Source of the DNA: Planctomycetota bacterium
Lineage (GTDB): Bacteria > Planctomycetota > GCA-002687715 > DRQF01
NCBI GenBank assembly: GCA_011369445.1
Contig: DRQF01000120.1
Span: 1-64,000, forward strand
DNA length: 64,000 nt
Direction: 5' to 3'
Made by a program: the position numbers and the translations under genes. The notes below the pieces were generated by a model. The model did no database searches. It was not told the origin of the DNA and saw only the letters and a program-made list of their open reading frames with translations. Positions 32,955 to 42,955 of the stretch are shown here, piece by piece. Position 1 is the first letter of the stretch. The number at the start of each line of letters is the position of its first letter.

Positions 32955-34069
32955 CACGTCTTCAGGGGACTCTCGTCCCGTCGCGAGACCACCCACCGGA
33001 CGCGCCTCTCGCAAGCCTCCTCCAGCCGAGATCGAAAGTGCCGCAGATAGCCTCGCTCCGTATGGGTGTGCTCACTGAGAACCACGTGGATTCCCCGCTC
33101 GGTGGCGGCAAGAACATCATGATGACGCATCTCTCCGGTCAACCACAGATCGGCGGAAACACCTGTGAGCATCGAGCCCCCGGCGCCCGCGCACAACGCC
33201 ACGGTCGAGATCTTCCGAGCCCCCAGCGGGGACTCCGCAACGCGAAGATGGGAGAGTCCCAGGTGCTCCTTCACGCGTCGCACCACGGTGGAAAGGGTCA
33301 CGGGTCGGGCGAGTCGAACGAGGCGGCCTGCGCCCACGTCCTCTCTCGGGCGAGCGCTGAGCTCGTAGATATCGAAGGCCGGTTCTTCGTAGGGATGCAC
33401 CCTTCGGATGACGCGCACGGCCTCGTTCACCGCCCTTCTCGGCATCACCATCTCTAAGCGCACCTCGTCCACCTCCTCGAGGCGCTCCGGTTGCCCCACG
33501 GCGGGACGGCATTCCGGAGCTCCGCGAAACGAACCCGTCCCTTCGACGCCGAAGGAGCAAAGATCGTAGAGCCCGATCCGTCCCAAGCCCACGTCTCCCA
33601 GAGCCTCCCTCAGGGCGGGAACAACCCTTCTCGGGGTGAAGACGACGAGTTTCATCTCTTGCCCCTGTGGATGCTCCGATAGTGGAATCAGGGGTTCCGA
33701 CTTCGCCTTGGGAAACGCCTCCACGAGCCAATCGTTGATCCCTCCCGGCGCCGCATCGAGGGCCGTATGAGGGGAGTAGACCGAGATCCCCTTTTCGACC
33801 AAGGTCAGGGCGACCCCCTCTTTCGGGACGTCGCGACGCAGAGCCGCCAGCGGCTCGAAGATGAAGGGGTGATACGAGACGACGGCTTCCGCGCCGGCCT
33901 CCACGACCTCATCAGCGACGGCACGGGTGAGGTCGATGGTGAGATAGGCCTGACGAATCCGACGCTTCCGTCCCTCGATTTGAACCCCCACCTTGTCCCA
34001 GCTCTCAGCAAAGCGGAGAGGAGCCAGCGATTCCAGGACGGCGATCCATTCTTTCCACGACATGCTCAT
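32951..34069 (-). CDS. Nif3-like dinuclear metal-centre protein (YbgI/YqfO family)
   Basis: 372 residues from ATG 34069 (AAGGTG upstream). The N-terminal lobe has APLRFAESWDKVGVQIEG, VVSYHPFIFEPLAAL and VYSPHTALDAAPGGINDWL; the C-terminal lobe has LWLTGEMRHHDVLAATERGI and VVLSEHTHTERGYLRHF, which supply the His and Glu metal ligands. The central insertion (about 130-270) is the PII/CutA-like domain found in the longer members. The family forms hexameric toroids with two metals per subunit; its enzymatic role (GTP cyclohydrolase-like or DNA-related) is unsettled. It is cotranscribed with the second GT39 gene by start/stop overlap. Confidence 0.9.
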   Translation of the reverse strand: MSMSWKEWIAVLESLAPLRFAESWDKVGVQIEGRKRRIRQAYLTIDLTRAVADEVVEAGAEAVVSYHPFIFEPLAALRRDVPKEGVALTLVEKGISVYSPHTALDAAPGGINDWLVEAFPKAKSEPLIPLSEHPQGQEMKLVVFTPRRVVPALREALGDVGLGRIGLYDLCSFGVEGTGSFRGAPECRPAVGQPERLEEVDEVRLEMVMPRRAVNEAVRVIRRVHPYEEPAFDIYELSARPREDVGAGRLVRLARPVTLSTVVRRVKEHLGLSHLRVAESPLGARKISTVALCAGAGGSMLTGVSADLWLTGEMRHHDVLAATERGIHVVLSEHTHTERGYLRHFRSRLEEACERRVRWVVSRRDESPLKTW

Positions 34070-34151
34070 GGCTGCACCTTGGCCACGAAGCGACAGCGGG
34101 TCAAGACCGCGGCATGGGCCAGGCGTCGAAACGTCGCTAAGCTCCCCCACC

Positions 34152-34802
34152 ATGAAGCGGAAGATCATCCAGGGACTCGAATGCCGCTGGGAGGTGGCCG
34201 CCGGTTGGGAGGAGCCGCTGGGCGTCTGGGTGCCCGTGGATCAGGATTCCCTCCTGGCCGAGTTGGAGGGCGATACCTTCGAGCGCACCGACGAAAAGAT
34301 GCCGTACTTCGCCACCCTTTGGCCCACCGCCCATCGCTTGGCACGAAAGGTCGCGAAAGGGCCTTCACTGGAGGGCCTTCGCGTGCTGGATCTCGGCTGC
34401 GGGGTGGGACTCGTGGGGTTGGCGGCCGCCCGACAAGGGGCGCACGTGACGTTCCTCGACTGGGAGAGCCGCGCCCTCGCCCTCGTGGACGACGCCGCAC
34501 GGGAAAACGGCCTCCACGTGGAGAGAATGGTGGCTGCGGATTGGCGCGATCCCCCCGACCTCCCCCTCTTCGATGTGATCCTCGCCGCCGACGTCCTCTA
34601 CGAGACCCGCAACCTGAAACCCGTGGGCGAGTTCATTCGAACCCACCTGGCCCCCGGAGGCACGGCCTGGGTTGCCGACCCGGGACGCCCGCAGGCCAGA
34701 GGTTTTCCGGTGGCGGCGAGAGAATCAGGGCTCGAGGTGGAGGTGACGGAGGAGGACGGGCGACCGACGTTCCGTATCACTCCGGCCGAGCCCGCCCCCT
34801 GA
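34152..34802 (+). CDS. Class I SAM-dependent methyltransferase (METTL/Methyltransf_16-like)
   Basis: 216 residues. SAM motif I is VLDLGCGVGLVGLAAA at about residue 76; motif II ends in TFLDWESRAL; and DVILAADVLYETRNLKPV is the motif IV region typical of the protein-lysine methyltransferase-like group. The N-terminal TLWPTAHRLARKV is also a hallmark of that group. The target protein or small molecule is unknown. It is divergent from the Nif3-like gene (82 bases) and converges on aceE with only 3 bases between stops. Confidence 0.88.
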   Translation: MKRKIIQGLECRWEVAAGWEEPLGVWVPVDQDSLLAELEGDTFERTDEKMPYFATLWPTAHRLARKVAKGPSLEGLRVLDLGCGVGLVGLAAARQGAHVTFLDWESRALALVDDAARENGLHVERMVAADWRDPPDLPLFDVILAADVLYETRNLKPVGEFIRTHLAPGGTAWVADPGRPQARGFPVAARESGLEVEVTEEDGRPTFRITPAEPAP

Positions 34803-34805
34803 CCC

Positions 34806-37478
34806 TCAGATCATGAGAGGATCGATCTTGTCCGGGTCGATGTCGGATTCCGCGATCGCGCGACGCACCTCATCGGGTTCGCCCTCTCCGCAGCGAACGA
34901 AAGCTTCGAGGGACGCCACGACGATGCTCTCGGTATCCACCTCGAAGTGCCGGCGAAGTGCTTCCCGCGTATCGCTCATCCCGTAGCCGTCTGTTCCCAA
35001 CGGAATGAACACACCGTCCACCCAGCGGACGATCTGTTCCGGCACCATCTTCATGTAGTCGCTGGCCGCGACGATGGGTCCGTCGATCTCAGCCAGGCAC
35101 CTCTCGAGATAACTGACGCGCCTCTCCTCTGCGGGATGAAGACGGTTCCATCGCTCACATTCGAGGGCCTCCTTGCGCAACTGCTGATAGCTCGTGGCGC
35201 TCCAGACGTCGACACGCGCGTCGTGTTTTTTCTCGAGAATGTCGGCAGCCTCGAGGGCGTGATTGAGAATCGTGTCGCTCCCGAACAGATGCAGACGACG
35301 TCCCTCGTTCTTCGTCGAAGCGCGATAGCGGTAGAGCCCTTTCAAGATGCCCTCCTCGATGCCGTCTCCTTCCGGCATCGCGGGCATCTCGTAGTTCTCG
35401 TTCTGCACCGTGATGTAGTAGAAGATGTCCTCGTTATTCTCGTACATCCTCCGCATTCCATCCTTCACGATGACCGCAATCTCGTACGCGAATGCCGGAT
35501 CGTAAGCCATGACGTTCGGCACGGTGGTAGCGAGCAGGTGGCTGTGACCGTCCTCGTGCTGAAGTCCCTCGCCATTCAGAGTCGTTCGACCGGCCGTGGC
35601 CCCCACGAGGAACCCCCGGCCTCGAATGTCGCCCAACGCCCAGATGAGGTCGCCGATCCTCTGGAACCCGAACATGGAGTAGAAGATGAAAAACGGGATC
35701 GTGGGTTGGCCGTGCGTGGCATAGGAGGTCGCGGCGGCCGTGAACGAGCTCATGGCGCCCGCCTCGGTGATGCCCTCCTCGAGGATCTGGCCGTCCGGCA
35801 TCTCCCGGTAGTACAGCAGCATGTTGCGGTCGATGGGCTCGTACCTCTGCCCCCCCGCCGCATAGATTCCTATCATGCGGAAGAGGGGATCCATGCCGAA
35901 GGTCCTGGCCTCGTCGGGGACGATGGGAACGAGACGGCGCCCGACCTTCTTGTCCTTCAACAGCTTGGTCAACAAGCGGACGAAGGCCATGGTCGTCGAA
36001 ACCCCGCGCCCCGGACGCCCGCCTGCACGAAACTCCTCGTAGACGTCCTCATCGGGAAGGTCGATGGGAACGGCCCATTGAGAGCGCCGCTCCGGTACGA
36101 ATCCGCCAAGTGCGATGCGGCGATCCCTGAGATACCGGACCTCAGGGCTGTTCTCGCCCGGGTGGAAAAACGGCGCGTCGATGAGTTCAGAATCTTCGAT
36201 CGGCAGCCGCAGGCGATCTCGGAAGATCTTGAGCTGCTCCACCGTGAGTTTCTTCATCTGGTGGGTGACGTTGCTGGCCTCGAACCCTTCCCCCAAGGTC
36301 CAACCCTTGACGGTATGGGCCAAGATGCAGGTGGGAGCGTCCTCGGACGTCGTCGCCATCTTGTAGGCCGCATTGATCTTCGCAGCGTCATGTCCGCCGC
36401 GGCGCAGGCGAAGGATCCTCTCGTCACTGATTCCTTCGATGCATTTCAGCATCCGTGGGTCCTGTGCGAAGAAGCGCTCACGGGTGTAGCTTCCCGATTC
36501 CGTGCCGTACTTCTGCCACTCCCCATCGACGACACGATTGAGAGCGTCCACGAGGATGCCTTCTTTGTCCTTCGCAAAGATCGGGTCCCAGTCGCGCCCC
36601 CAGATCACCTTGATCACCTGCCATCCGGCGCCGCGGAAGACCCGCTCCAGCTCCTGGATGATCTTGCCGTTGCCGCGCACCGGGCCGTCGAGGCGCTGGA
36701 GGTTGCAATTGATGACGAAGGTCAGGTTATTCAGTTTCTCCCTGGCCGCGATGGAAAGCGAGCCCAGGGATTCCGGCTCGTCCGATTCCCCGTCTCCCAT
36801 GAAACACCACACCCTCTGGTTCGAGGTGTCCTTGATGCCCCGGGCCAGAAGGTAGCGATTGAAACGCGCCTGGTAGATGGCCGTGAGGGGACCGATGCCC
36901 ATGGAGACAGTGGGAAACTCCCAGAAATCCGGCATGAGCCTCGGGTGCGGGTAGGACGAGAGCCCCCGACCACGCTCGACCTCCCTGCGGAAATGTTCGA
37001 GTTGGTCCGCGGACAGTCGCCCCTCGAGAAAAGCCCGCGCGTAGATTCCCGGTGCGCCGTGTCCCTGGATGAAGATCTGATCTCCGCCGCCGGGAGCGTC
37101 CTTGCCTCGGAAGTAGTGGTGGAAGCCTACATCGTAGAGAGTCGCTGACGAGGCGTAGGTGGACATGTGTCCACCGATTCCCGGAAACAATTTGTTCGCC
37201 CGGGCCACCATGACGGCGGCATTCCAGCGGTTGATCCGCCGGATGCGGCGTTCGAGTTCCTCATCGCCCGGATACGGCGGGTCGTCCTCAGGAGGAATCG
37301 TGTTCACATAGTCCGTATTGAGAATGTTGGGCGGCACGGCCCCGCGGTTTCGCGCCTCCTCGATGAGCTTGGACAAAAGGAACCTCCCCCGGGGGGTTCC
37401 GTCGTGCTCCAGAACGGCCTCGAAGGCCTCCAACCATTCCTGGGTCTCGGCCGGGTCAATATCGTGATGATCCTGCAT
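34806..37478 (-). CDS. aceE: Pyruvate dehydrogenase E1 component, homodimeric type
   Basis: 890 residues. The ATG at 37478 is preceded by GGAGG at 5 bases, so the ATG at 37499 is not used. It decarboxylates pyruvate with thiamine diphosphate and passes the acetyl group to the lipoyl E2 subunit. Visible features are MSTYASSATLYDVGFHHYFR, HGAPGIYARAFLEGRL, the ThDP motif CFMGDGESDEPES with FVINCNLQRLDGPVRGN, and GAMSSFTAAATSYATHGQP in the pyrimidine-binding domain. The length matches the family's usual ~890. No E2 or E3 gene is adjacent, so the complex must be completed from elsewhere. It is preceded by a 45-base gap and may be the last gene of the porin-pepN-hydrolase group. Confidence 0.96.
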   Translation of the reverse strand: MQDHHDIDPAETQEWLEAFEAVLEHDGTPRGRFLLSKLIEEARNRGAVPPNILNTDYVNTIPPEDDPPYPGDEELERRIRRINRWNAAVMVARANKLFPGIGGHMSTYASSATLYDVGFHHYFRGKDAPGGGDQIFIQGHGAPGIYARAFLEGRLSADQLEHFRREVERGRGLSSYPHPRLMPDFWEFPTVSMGIGPLTAIYQARFNRYLLARGIKDTSNQRVWCFMGDGESDEPESLGSLSIAAREKLNNLTFVINCNLQRLDGPVRGNGKIIQELERVFRGAGWQVIKVIWGRDWDPIFAKDKEGILVDALNRVVDGEWQKYGTESGSYTRERFFAQDPRMLKCIEGISDERILRLRRGGHDAAKINAAYKMATTSEDAPTCILAHTVKGWTLGEGFEASNVTHQMKKLTVEQLKIFRDRLRLPIEDSELIDAPFFHPGENSPEVRYLRDRRIALGGFVPERRSQWAVPIDLPDEDVYEEFRAGGRPGRGVSTTMAFVRLLTKLLKDKKVGRRLVPIVPDEARTFGMDPLFRMIGIYAAGGQRYEPIDRNMLLYYREMPDGQILEEGITEAGAMSSFTAAATSYATHGQPTIPFFIFYSMFGFQRIGDLIWALGDIRGRGFLVGATAGRTTLNGEGLQHEDGHSHLLATTVPNVMAYDPAFAYEIAVIVKDGMRRMYENNEDIFYYITVQNENYEMPAMPEGDGIEEGILKGLYRYRASTKNEGRRLHLFGSDTILNHALEAADILEKKHDARVDVWSATSYQQLRKEALECERWNRLHPAEERRVSYLERCLAEIDGPIVAASDYMKMVPEQIVRWVDGVFIPLGTDGYGMSDTREALRRHFEVDTESIVVASLEAFVRCGEGEPDEVRRAIAESDIDPDKIDPLMI

Positions 37479-37523
37479 CTCCACCTCCGCGCGCATCATA
37501 TCCGGCGGGGCTTCCCCCGCAAC

Positions 37524-38336
37524 TCATGGGCCCAGCACTCTTTCCATGAGCGCGAGCAATCCATCGGGGTTGTCCACATGCAGCCAATGCCCGGCATCAG
37601 CCAAGAGATGGCGAGAGACGTGAGGAAGCCCACTCAGCCCGGCCATCCGTTCCACCTCGGCCGGAGACCAACGGTCGCTGTCCACGGCACGCACGAGGTC
37701 GAAGTGCACTCCCGCCGGTGGCGCCTCCAGAAGGTCGAACTCGTCCCTCGACCAGTAGTCCGCAAGGAGCGCTCGAATGCCCTCGGGGTCGAAGGACCAG
37801 GTCCAACGGCCGACTCCGTCCTTCTTCAGATTCGTCGACATCCAGCCGGCGAGGCTCTTCGAGAAACCCTTCGCGCGAAGGTTCTCCGCCACTTCGCTCC
37901 TGCGCTCCACGGGCACAGGAATCGCGGAGACGGCTTCGATCACCCGCGCCACTTCCGACGTCCCCCTCGCGTCCTCCGGTACCGCGCTCAGTGGACAGTC
38001 GAGAATCAAGACGCGCTCGAGTCCGCGAGGCCCACGTCGCGCGTACTCCATGGCCACCTTGCCGCCGAAAGAGTGTCCGGCGACGGCGTTCACGCCGACG
38101 CCGAGTTCCGCCAGGTCTCGGGCCGCGGTGGAGAGAGTATGCGGAGGGGGAGCACCAAGTGACTGACCGTGATTTCTGAGGTCCACCGTGAGGACACGCC
38201 ACCCGGGCAGGTCATCGACGAGGCGGCGCGCAAAACTCCGCCAGTTTCGAAGGTTTCCCATGATGCCGTGCAGCACGAGCAGCACCTTGGGCGCACTCGG
38301 GTCCCCAACCCATTCGTGATTGAGCCGAAATTCCAT
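37524..38336 (-). CDS. Alpha/beta hydrolase (YbfF-like)
   Basis: 270 residues. Oxyanion region VLHGIMGNLRNW, the strand VDLRNHGQS, the nucleophile elbow AGHSFGGKVAMEY (Ser), the acid probably in FDLVRAVDSDRWS, and the His in DAGHWLHVDNPDG. It belongs to the YbfF/ABHD11 type of esterases acting on short acyl or thioester substrates. The ATG comes 2 bases after the aminopeptidase stop, so translation is probably coupled. The substrate is not predictable. Confidence 0.9.
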   Translation of the reverse strand: MEFRLNHEWVGDPSAPKVLLVLHGIMGNLRNWRSFARRLVDDLPGWRVLTVDLRNHGQSLGAPPPHTLSTAARDLAELGVGVNAVAGHSFGGKVAMEYARRGPRGLERVLILDCPLSAVPEDARGTSEVARVIEAVSAIPVPVERRSEVAENLRAKGFSKSLAGWMSTNLKKDGVGRWTWSFDPEGIRALLADYWSRDEFDLLEAPPAGVHFDLVRAVDSDRWSPAEVERMAGLSGLPHVSRHLLADAGHWLHVDNPDGLLALMERVLGP

Positions 38337-38338
38337 CC

Positions 38339-40990
38339 TCAGGATGCCGGGTGCAGCGACTTGATGGTTCGATCGACGATGTCCTCGACGTTTCTGGACA
38401 GCCCGGGACGCGCGCGGAGTTTCTCCAACCGGGCGGCGGCTTTCTCGCGAAGGTCATCCGGCGTCCTCGCCGCCGAAGAGAACGTCGCAGCCAGACGGGC
38501 GGCCAGTTGCGGATTCGTCTCGTCCAGCCGTTCGACCCATTCTCCGAGAAGCTCATACCCGGACCCGTCGGGGGCGTGGAAGTGGATCGGCGTCCGAGCA
38601 AATGCTCCGAGAAGCGCTCGAACCTTGTTCGGGTTCTTGACATCGAAGCACGGGTGGTTCGCCAACCTGCGCACGTCGGCGGCGCGCCCCGGCAACTCGC
38701 AGGAGGCCTGGATGGCAAACCACTTGTTCATCACCAAGGACTCGTGACGCCACCGCTCCTCGAAGAGCGCCAGAGCCCGCGCCCGCTCCGGAACGTCGTA
38801 TTGGGCGAGAACCCCCAGCGCCGCCATCTCGTCGGTCATGTTGGATGCGGATTCGAGCTGCGAATAGGCGGCCCGCACACCCCACGCCTCGTCGGCTGCG
38901 GCGGCGAGGGCCAAAGCCGTGTTCTTCAGACGTCGCCGGGCGCGCGCCCGGGGTTCGATGGAAAACGCGTCGCGTCCCAATTCCTCGTAGAGGGACACCA
39001 GCCGATCGTGCAGATGCGCCCCCAAGGTGGCTCGCATGCGCCTGCGCGACGCGTGGACTTCCTTTACATAGTGTCGCGGCATCTGCTCCGCCACCCAGGT
39101 TTCTCCCGGAAGAATGAGCATCACCGCCTGGAGATCAGGGTCCTCATCGAGTTCGAGAACGGGCCCCAGCGCTTCGGGCACCGGAGTGAAGTCGGGGCCC
39201 GCGGCCTTCCCGGCTCGTCGCGCCTCCACGTCCTCGATCATGAGTCGAAGAGCCAGCTCCTGCCCCGCGTCCCAGCGGTTGAAGCCGTCCGAGTCGTGAG
39301 CGACCCGAAACGCCAGATCCGATGTCGACGTCTCCATCTCGAGACGCACGGGCGCGGAGAACCCCCTCATGAGGGACGGAACGCTCCCCTGCGGGATACC
39401 CTCGAGAGTCCAGGAGGCCTTCTCGTCGTCCAGAATGAGGACACGAGTTCCCGGAGCCCGAGGCTCCTCCCCTTTCAGGGTCAAGGGTAGATCTTCGCCG
39501 TCCGGTCCGAGGAATCCGATGGCGAGAGGGATCTCGACCGGCCGTTTTTCCGGCTGTCCCGGCGTCGGGGCCGTGGACTGGCTCACATCGATGACCGCCA
39601 CGTTCTCCCCGGCGTGGAGACGCACGCAGGCCCGAACTCTTGGCGTCCCCGCCTGCTCATACCAACGGAAGAACTCACCGAAGTCACGGCCCGAGGCGTC
39701 TTCGATCGCACGCACGAAGTCCTCGCAGGTGACCGCGCAACCATCATGGCGCTCGAAGTAGAGGTCGGTCCCCTTGCGAAAGGTCTCGGGGCCCACGATG
39801 TTGCGGATCATGCGGATGATCTCCGCCCCTTTCTCGTAGACCGTCGATGTGTAGAAGTTGTCGATGTCGCGGTAGGACGCAGGCCTGACCGGATGAGCCA
39901 AAGGCCCCGCGTCCTCCGAGAACTGGTGGCTGCGCAGGAACGAAACCTGCTCGATCCGCTGGACCGAAGGCGAAGCCGTCGCCTCCATGAACGACTGCTC
40001 ACGGAAAACCGTGAAGCCCTCCTTCAGACTCAGTTGGAACCAGTCCCTGAGGGTGACGCGATTACCGCTCCAGTTGTGGAAGTATTCGTGTCCGACGACC
40101 CGTTCGATGTTCTGATAGTCGAAGTCGGTGGCGACGCGGGGATCGGCGAAGATGAGAGCGGCGTTGAAGATGTTGAGCCCCTTGTTCTCCATCGCTCCGA
40201 AGTTGAAGTCATCGACGGCCACGATCATGAAGAGGTCGAGATCGTACTCGCGACCGTAGGCTTCCTCGTCCCACCTCATGGCTCGCTGAAGCGACGCCAT
40301 GGCATGCCCCAGCCTGTCCTCATGCCCCGGCGAGCAGTAGATGCGCAGCGTGACCTTGCGACCGCTGCAGGTGGTGAACTCGTCCTCGATAAACCCCAGA
40401 TCTCCGGCGACGAGAGCGAAGAGGTAACAGGGTTTCGGATGGGGGTCCTCCCAGACGGCTTCATGGCGACCGCCTGTGAGTTCGCCGGTCCGAACCGGAT
40501 TCCCGTTGGAGAGAAGAACGGGGAAACGGCTCCGATCCGCCTCGATGCGCACCTTGAACCGGGTGAGGACATCCGGACGGTCGAGGAAGGGAGTGATCTT
40601 ACGAAACCCCTCCGCCTCGCATTGGGTACAAAGAGTTCCGCCGCTCTCGTAGAGGCCCTCGAGGGTGAGATTCTCCGCTGGCCGAAATCGGGTTTCAGCC
40701 TTCAGGGTGAAGGAGCGGGGAGGAGACGTGATGAGCACCGCATCCTCTTCCGCCACGTATTCATTCTCGGTCAGAGCACGGCCGTCGATCCATAGGGATC
40801 GAAGAGTTCGAGGCGCCGCATCCAGGCGGAGCGCTCGAACCTCCTCGCCGACACGCTCGTACGGAACGCGACTTGTCACGATGACCTCGTCGCCACGAAC
40901 GTCGAAGTCGAGCTCGACCGTCCCCACCTTCCATTCGGGAGGGGCATAGTCCGCCAGACGAATCTCTAATCTTCGGTCGTCGTCACTCAC
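38339..40990 (-). CDS. pepN: Aminopeptidase N, family M1
   Basis: 883 residues from the GTG at 40990, 14 bases after the porin stop, with GAGAG upstream; a longer in-frame extension to 41476 lies inside the porin gene and reads as low-complexity basic protein, so it is rejected. The exopeptidase motif FGAMENKGLNIF and the zinc site VVGHEYFHNWSGNRVT with the third ligand in SLKEGFTVFREQ are present. CTQCEAEGFRKITPFLDRPD matches the E. coli PepN type, as does the length. The C-terminal helical domain is complete. It removes N-terminal residues from peptides, mostly in the cytoplasm. Confidence 0.95.
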   Translation of the reverse strand: MSDDDRRLEIRLADYAPPEWKVGTVELDFDVRGDEVIVTSRVPYERVGEEVRALRLDAAPRTLRSLWIDGRALTENEYVAEEDAVLITSPPRSFTLKAETRFRPAENLTLEGLYESGGTLCTQCEAEGFRKITPFLDRPDVLTRFKVRIEADRSRFPVLLSNGNPVRTGELTGGRHEAVWEDPHPKPCYLFALVAGDLGFIEDEFTTCSGRKVTLRIYCSPGHEDRLGHAMASLQRAMRWDEEAYGREYDLDLFMIVAVDDFNFGAMENKGLNIFNAALIFADPRVATDFDYQNIERVVGHEYFHNWSGNRVTLRDWFQLSLKEGFTVFREQSFMEATASPSVQRIEQVSFLRSHQFSEDAGPLAHPVRPASYRDIDNFYTSTVYEKGAEIIRMIRNIVGPETFRKGTDLYFERHDGCAVTCEDFVRAIEDASGRDFGEFFRWYEQAGTPRVRACVRLHAGENVAVIDVSQSTAPTPGQPEKRPVEIPLAIGFLGPDGEDLPLTLKGEEPRAPGTRVLILDDEKASWTLEGIPQGSVPSLMRGFSAPVRLEMETSTSDLAFRVAHDSDGFNRWDAGQELALRLMIEDVEARRAGKAAGPDFTPVPEALGPVLELDEDPDLQAVMLILPGETWVAEQMPRHYVKEVHASRRRMRATLGAHLHDRLVSLYEELGRDAFSIEPRARARRRLKNTALALAAAADEAWGVRAAYSQLESASNMTDEMAALGVLAQYDVPERARALALFEERWRHESLVMNKWFAIQASCELPGRAADVRRLANHPCFDVKNPNKVRALLGAFARTPIHFHAPDGSGYELLGEWVERLDETNPQLAARLAATFSSAARTPDDLREKAAARLEKLRARPGLSRNVEDIVDRTIKSLHPAS

Positions 40991-41004
40991 GGCTGCACTC
41001 TCGC

Positions 41005-42714
41005 TCAGAACGTCACCTGAGCCTGCATGTACAGCAAGACCGCGGGATCGGAGCCTGCGAATTGATAGGTCGGCACAATGAAGAGTCCCGGCTGTCCAGG
41101 AACCGAAATCAAATCGGCGTCGAGGTTGTCGCTCGGGAAGAACACCGAGAGATTCGCGGTGAACAGAACATTCGCCGAATGCTGCCAGTTCGCGTACAGA
41201 TCGACCTCGTAGCCGTAGTTGTGGCTGGTGTAGAAGTCGTACTCCTCGTTGTCGATGTACCCCCCGATGACGGTGGCGCCGAACTGAAGATCCGGCTCTG
41301 GCCAGAACGTCACGCCGAGCTTCCAAAGGACGGAGTTGGACAGCGGGAAGATGTCCATGTTGCCGAAGCGGGACGCCCACGTTCCGTGGGTTCCCACGAA
41401 GAGCGGACTGAACCCGACCTCGTTCGTCTCGCCTCCTTCGGTCCAACGGAAGCCCGCATGAAGGGTGAATCGCCACTCACCGTCGAAGCGGTACGAGAAG
41501 AATCCCTCGCCCGCGAAAGCGGTGTAGTCCTCCTCCTGAAAGGCGACCAGCGCGGGAGACAACCCTCCCACCGTGTTGACCCCGCGAATGTTCCGCCCTC
41601 CGGTGCCCGTCTGAACGGCCAACTCCACGGAGGCCCAGAAGCTTTCCGAACTCTCGTAGAATCCCTCGCGAAGAGCCTCGTCACCCGCCCAGAAACGCAT
41701 ACCGATGGTGTGGAATCGGCCGAAGATCAACTGGGACTGGGTGCGCTCGGAAAGGAAGTTCGTACCGAACGTCGCCGGCCCGAGAACACTGTCGTCGCGA
41801 CTCTCGAAGAACACCCAATAGAGTTCGATCGTCACCGGGTCCAACGCCTCGAAGTTGAAGGTGTTGTACAAGCCGACCATCCACTCCTGATCCTTCGAAA
41901 TCGTCGGTCCCAGTCCGTTGATGGTGGCCGCGAAGAAATCCCTGGGGTCCGCCTCGACGGCGTAGAAGAGCGAGGCTTGCCATTCCCCGAGGTCCGCGTC
42001 GAAACGGACGGAATCATGGGTCAGGCCGGCGAAGAAATCGTCGGATCCAAGGAGGAATTGATTCCCATAGACGAGCTCTTGACGTCCGGCCCGCAGAAAG
42101 GTGTTCTCGCCGCCGTTGAAGAGGTCCGCCAGCTCGAGATAACCCTGATAGAGTTTCAAGTCGTCGAGCGGGTCCCGGATCTCCGAGCCGATCCGCGTGG
42201 ACGTCTCGAGAACGCTGTTGTTGTTGAAACGGCCGACCGCCTGAATCTCGAAGACGGTTCGGACGTTCTCCGTGAATCGAAAGTCCATGCCGAGGCGGAA
42301 ACGGCCGTCCGCGTAGATCCCCTGATCGTCCAGTCCATCGTTCAACGTGACGACGTTCTTCGAATAGAGCATGCGCGCCCGCGCCTCACCGTAGAACGTG
42401 AGGGTCTGCGCCACCTCGCCGAATGAGCCGACGCCCGTCCCGATGGGCAATTCCTCGTCCTGAAGAATGCTGTTGATGTGGGTCTCGAGACCTCGATCCG
42501 TTGTCGCCCCGCTCTCGATCTCTTCCAGGCGACCTTCCAACCTGGCGATCTGAGCTCGGTCCGCGGCGCGCTCTGCGCGCGTCTTCAGCAGCTCCGATTC
42601 CAAACGATCGATCTTGGCCTTCAGGTTCTCGTAGTTCTCCTGTCCGTACGCCCTCGGTCCGAGCAGCAACGTCGTGAGGAGGAGCACCCCCACTGCAAGA
42701 CGACTTTGAGACAT
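41005..42714 (-). CDS. Outer-membrane alginate-export-like porin with periplasmic coiled coil
   Basis: 569 residues. The ATG at 42714 is used because AAGGGG lies at proper distance, whereas the ATG at 42720 abuts it. A signal peptide (SRLAVGVLLLTTLLLGPRAYGQ) is followed by a coiled coil (NLKAKIDRLESELLKTRAE, IARLEGRLEEIES). The rest is a beta-barrel: FYGEARARMLYSKN, FRAGRQELVYGNQFLLGSDDFF-type strands, IELYWVFFESRDD and a C-terminal FIVPTYQFAG...QAQVTF ending in Phe as in many outer-membrane proteins. The G-R-Q-E-L strand points to the AlgE/alginate export family. The substrate is likely an anionic solute but is not certain. Confidence 0.85.
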   Translation of the reverse strand: MSQSRLAVGVLLLTTLLLGPRAYGQENYENLKAKIDRLESELLKTRAERAADRAQIARLEGRLEEIESGATTDRGLETHINSILQDEELPIGTGVGSFGEVAQTLTFYGEARARMLYSKNVVTLNDGLDDQGIYADGRFRLGMDFRFTENVRTVFEIQAVGRFNNNSVLETSTRIGSEIRDPLDDLKLYQGYLELADLFNGGENTFLRAGRQELVYGNQFLLGSDDFFAGLTHDSVRFDADLGEWQASLFYAVEADPRDFFAATINGLGPTISKDQEWMVGLYNTFNFEALDPVTIELYWVFFESRDDSVLGPATFGTNFLSERTQSQLIFGRFHTIGMRFWAGDEALREGFYESSESFWASVELAVQTGTGGRNIRGVNTVGGLSPALVAFQEEDYTAFAGEGFFSYRFDGEWRFTLHAGFRWTEGGETNEVGFSPLFVGTHGTWASRFGNMDIFPLSNSVLWKLGVTFWPEPDLQFGATVIGGYIDNEEYDFYTSHNYGYEVDLYANWQHSANVLFTANLSVFFPSDNLDADLISVPGQPGLFIVPTYQFAGSDPAVLLYMQAQVTF

Positions 42715-42772
42715 GAACATCCCCTTTTTCTTTCAATCCCTGCGCGATGGTTCTTCGGTCCTTCGCTGACGA

Positions 42773-42801
42773 GCATAAACCCATAGAAGACGCGATGGCA
42801 A
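42773..42801 (-). promoter_or_regulatory. Possible promoter of the porin operon
   Basis: On the minus strand TTGCCA (42801-42796), 17-base spacer, TTATGC (42778-42773), about 60 bases before the porin start. Judged by eye only. Confidence 0.35.
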
Positions 42802-42955
42802 GAGGTTACTCTCAGACTCACGACCTTTGGCGGATCATTTCCAAGCCAGCGGGTTGTCGAGAACACGCGCCAGGGGTCGCAAGGCGCCCTTGCCGCTGTA
42901 TCCGGCCTCCAGGGACGGCGGCTGGGAGCCGATAGAAACCGAGGAGGCTGACCGG

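Noticed and set aside
34947-37148. Plus-strand open frame of about 730 residues opposite aceE
   Set aside because: It is antisense to an unmistakable pyruvate dehydrogenase E1 and reads as a codon-bias shadow.
40991-41476. N-terminal extension of aminopeptidase N
   Set aside because: The added residues lie within the porin gene and are basic low-complexity; the GTG at 40990 gives the expected PepN length.
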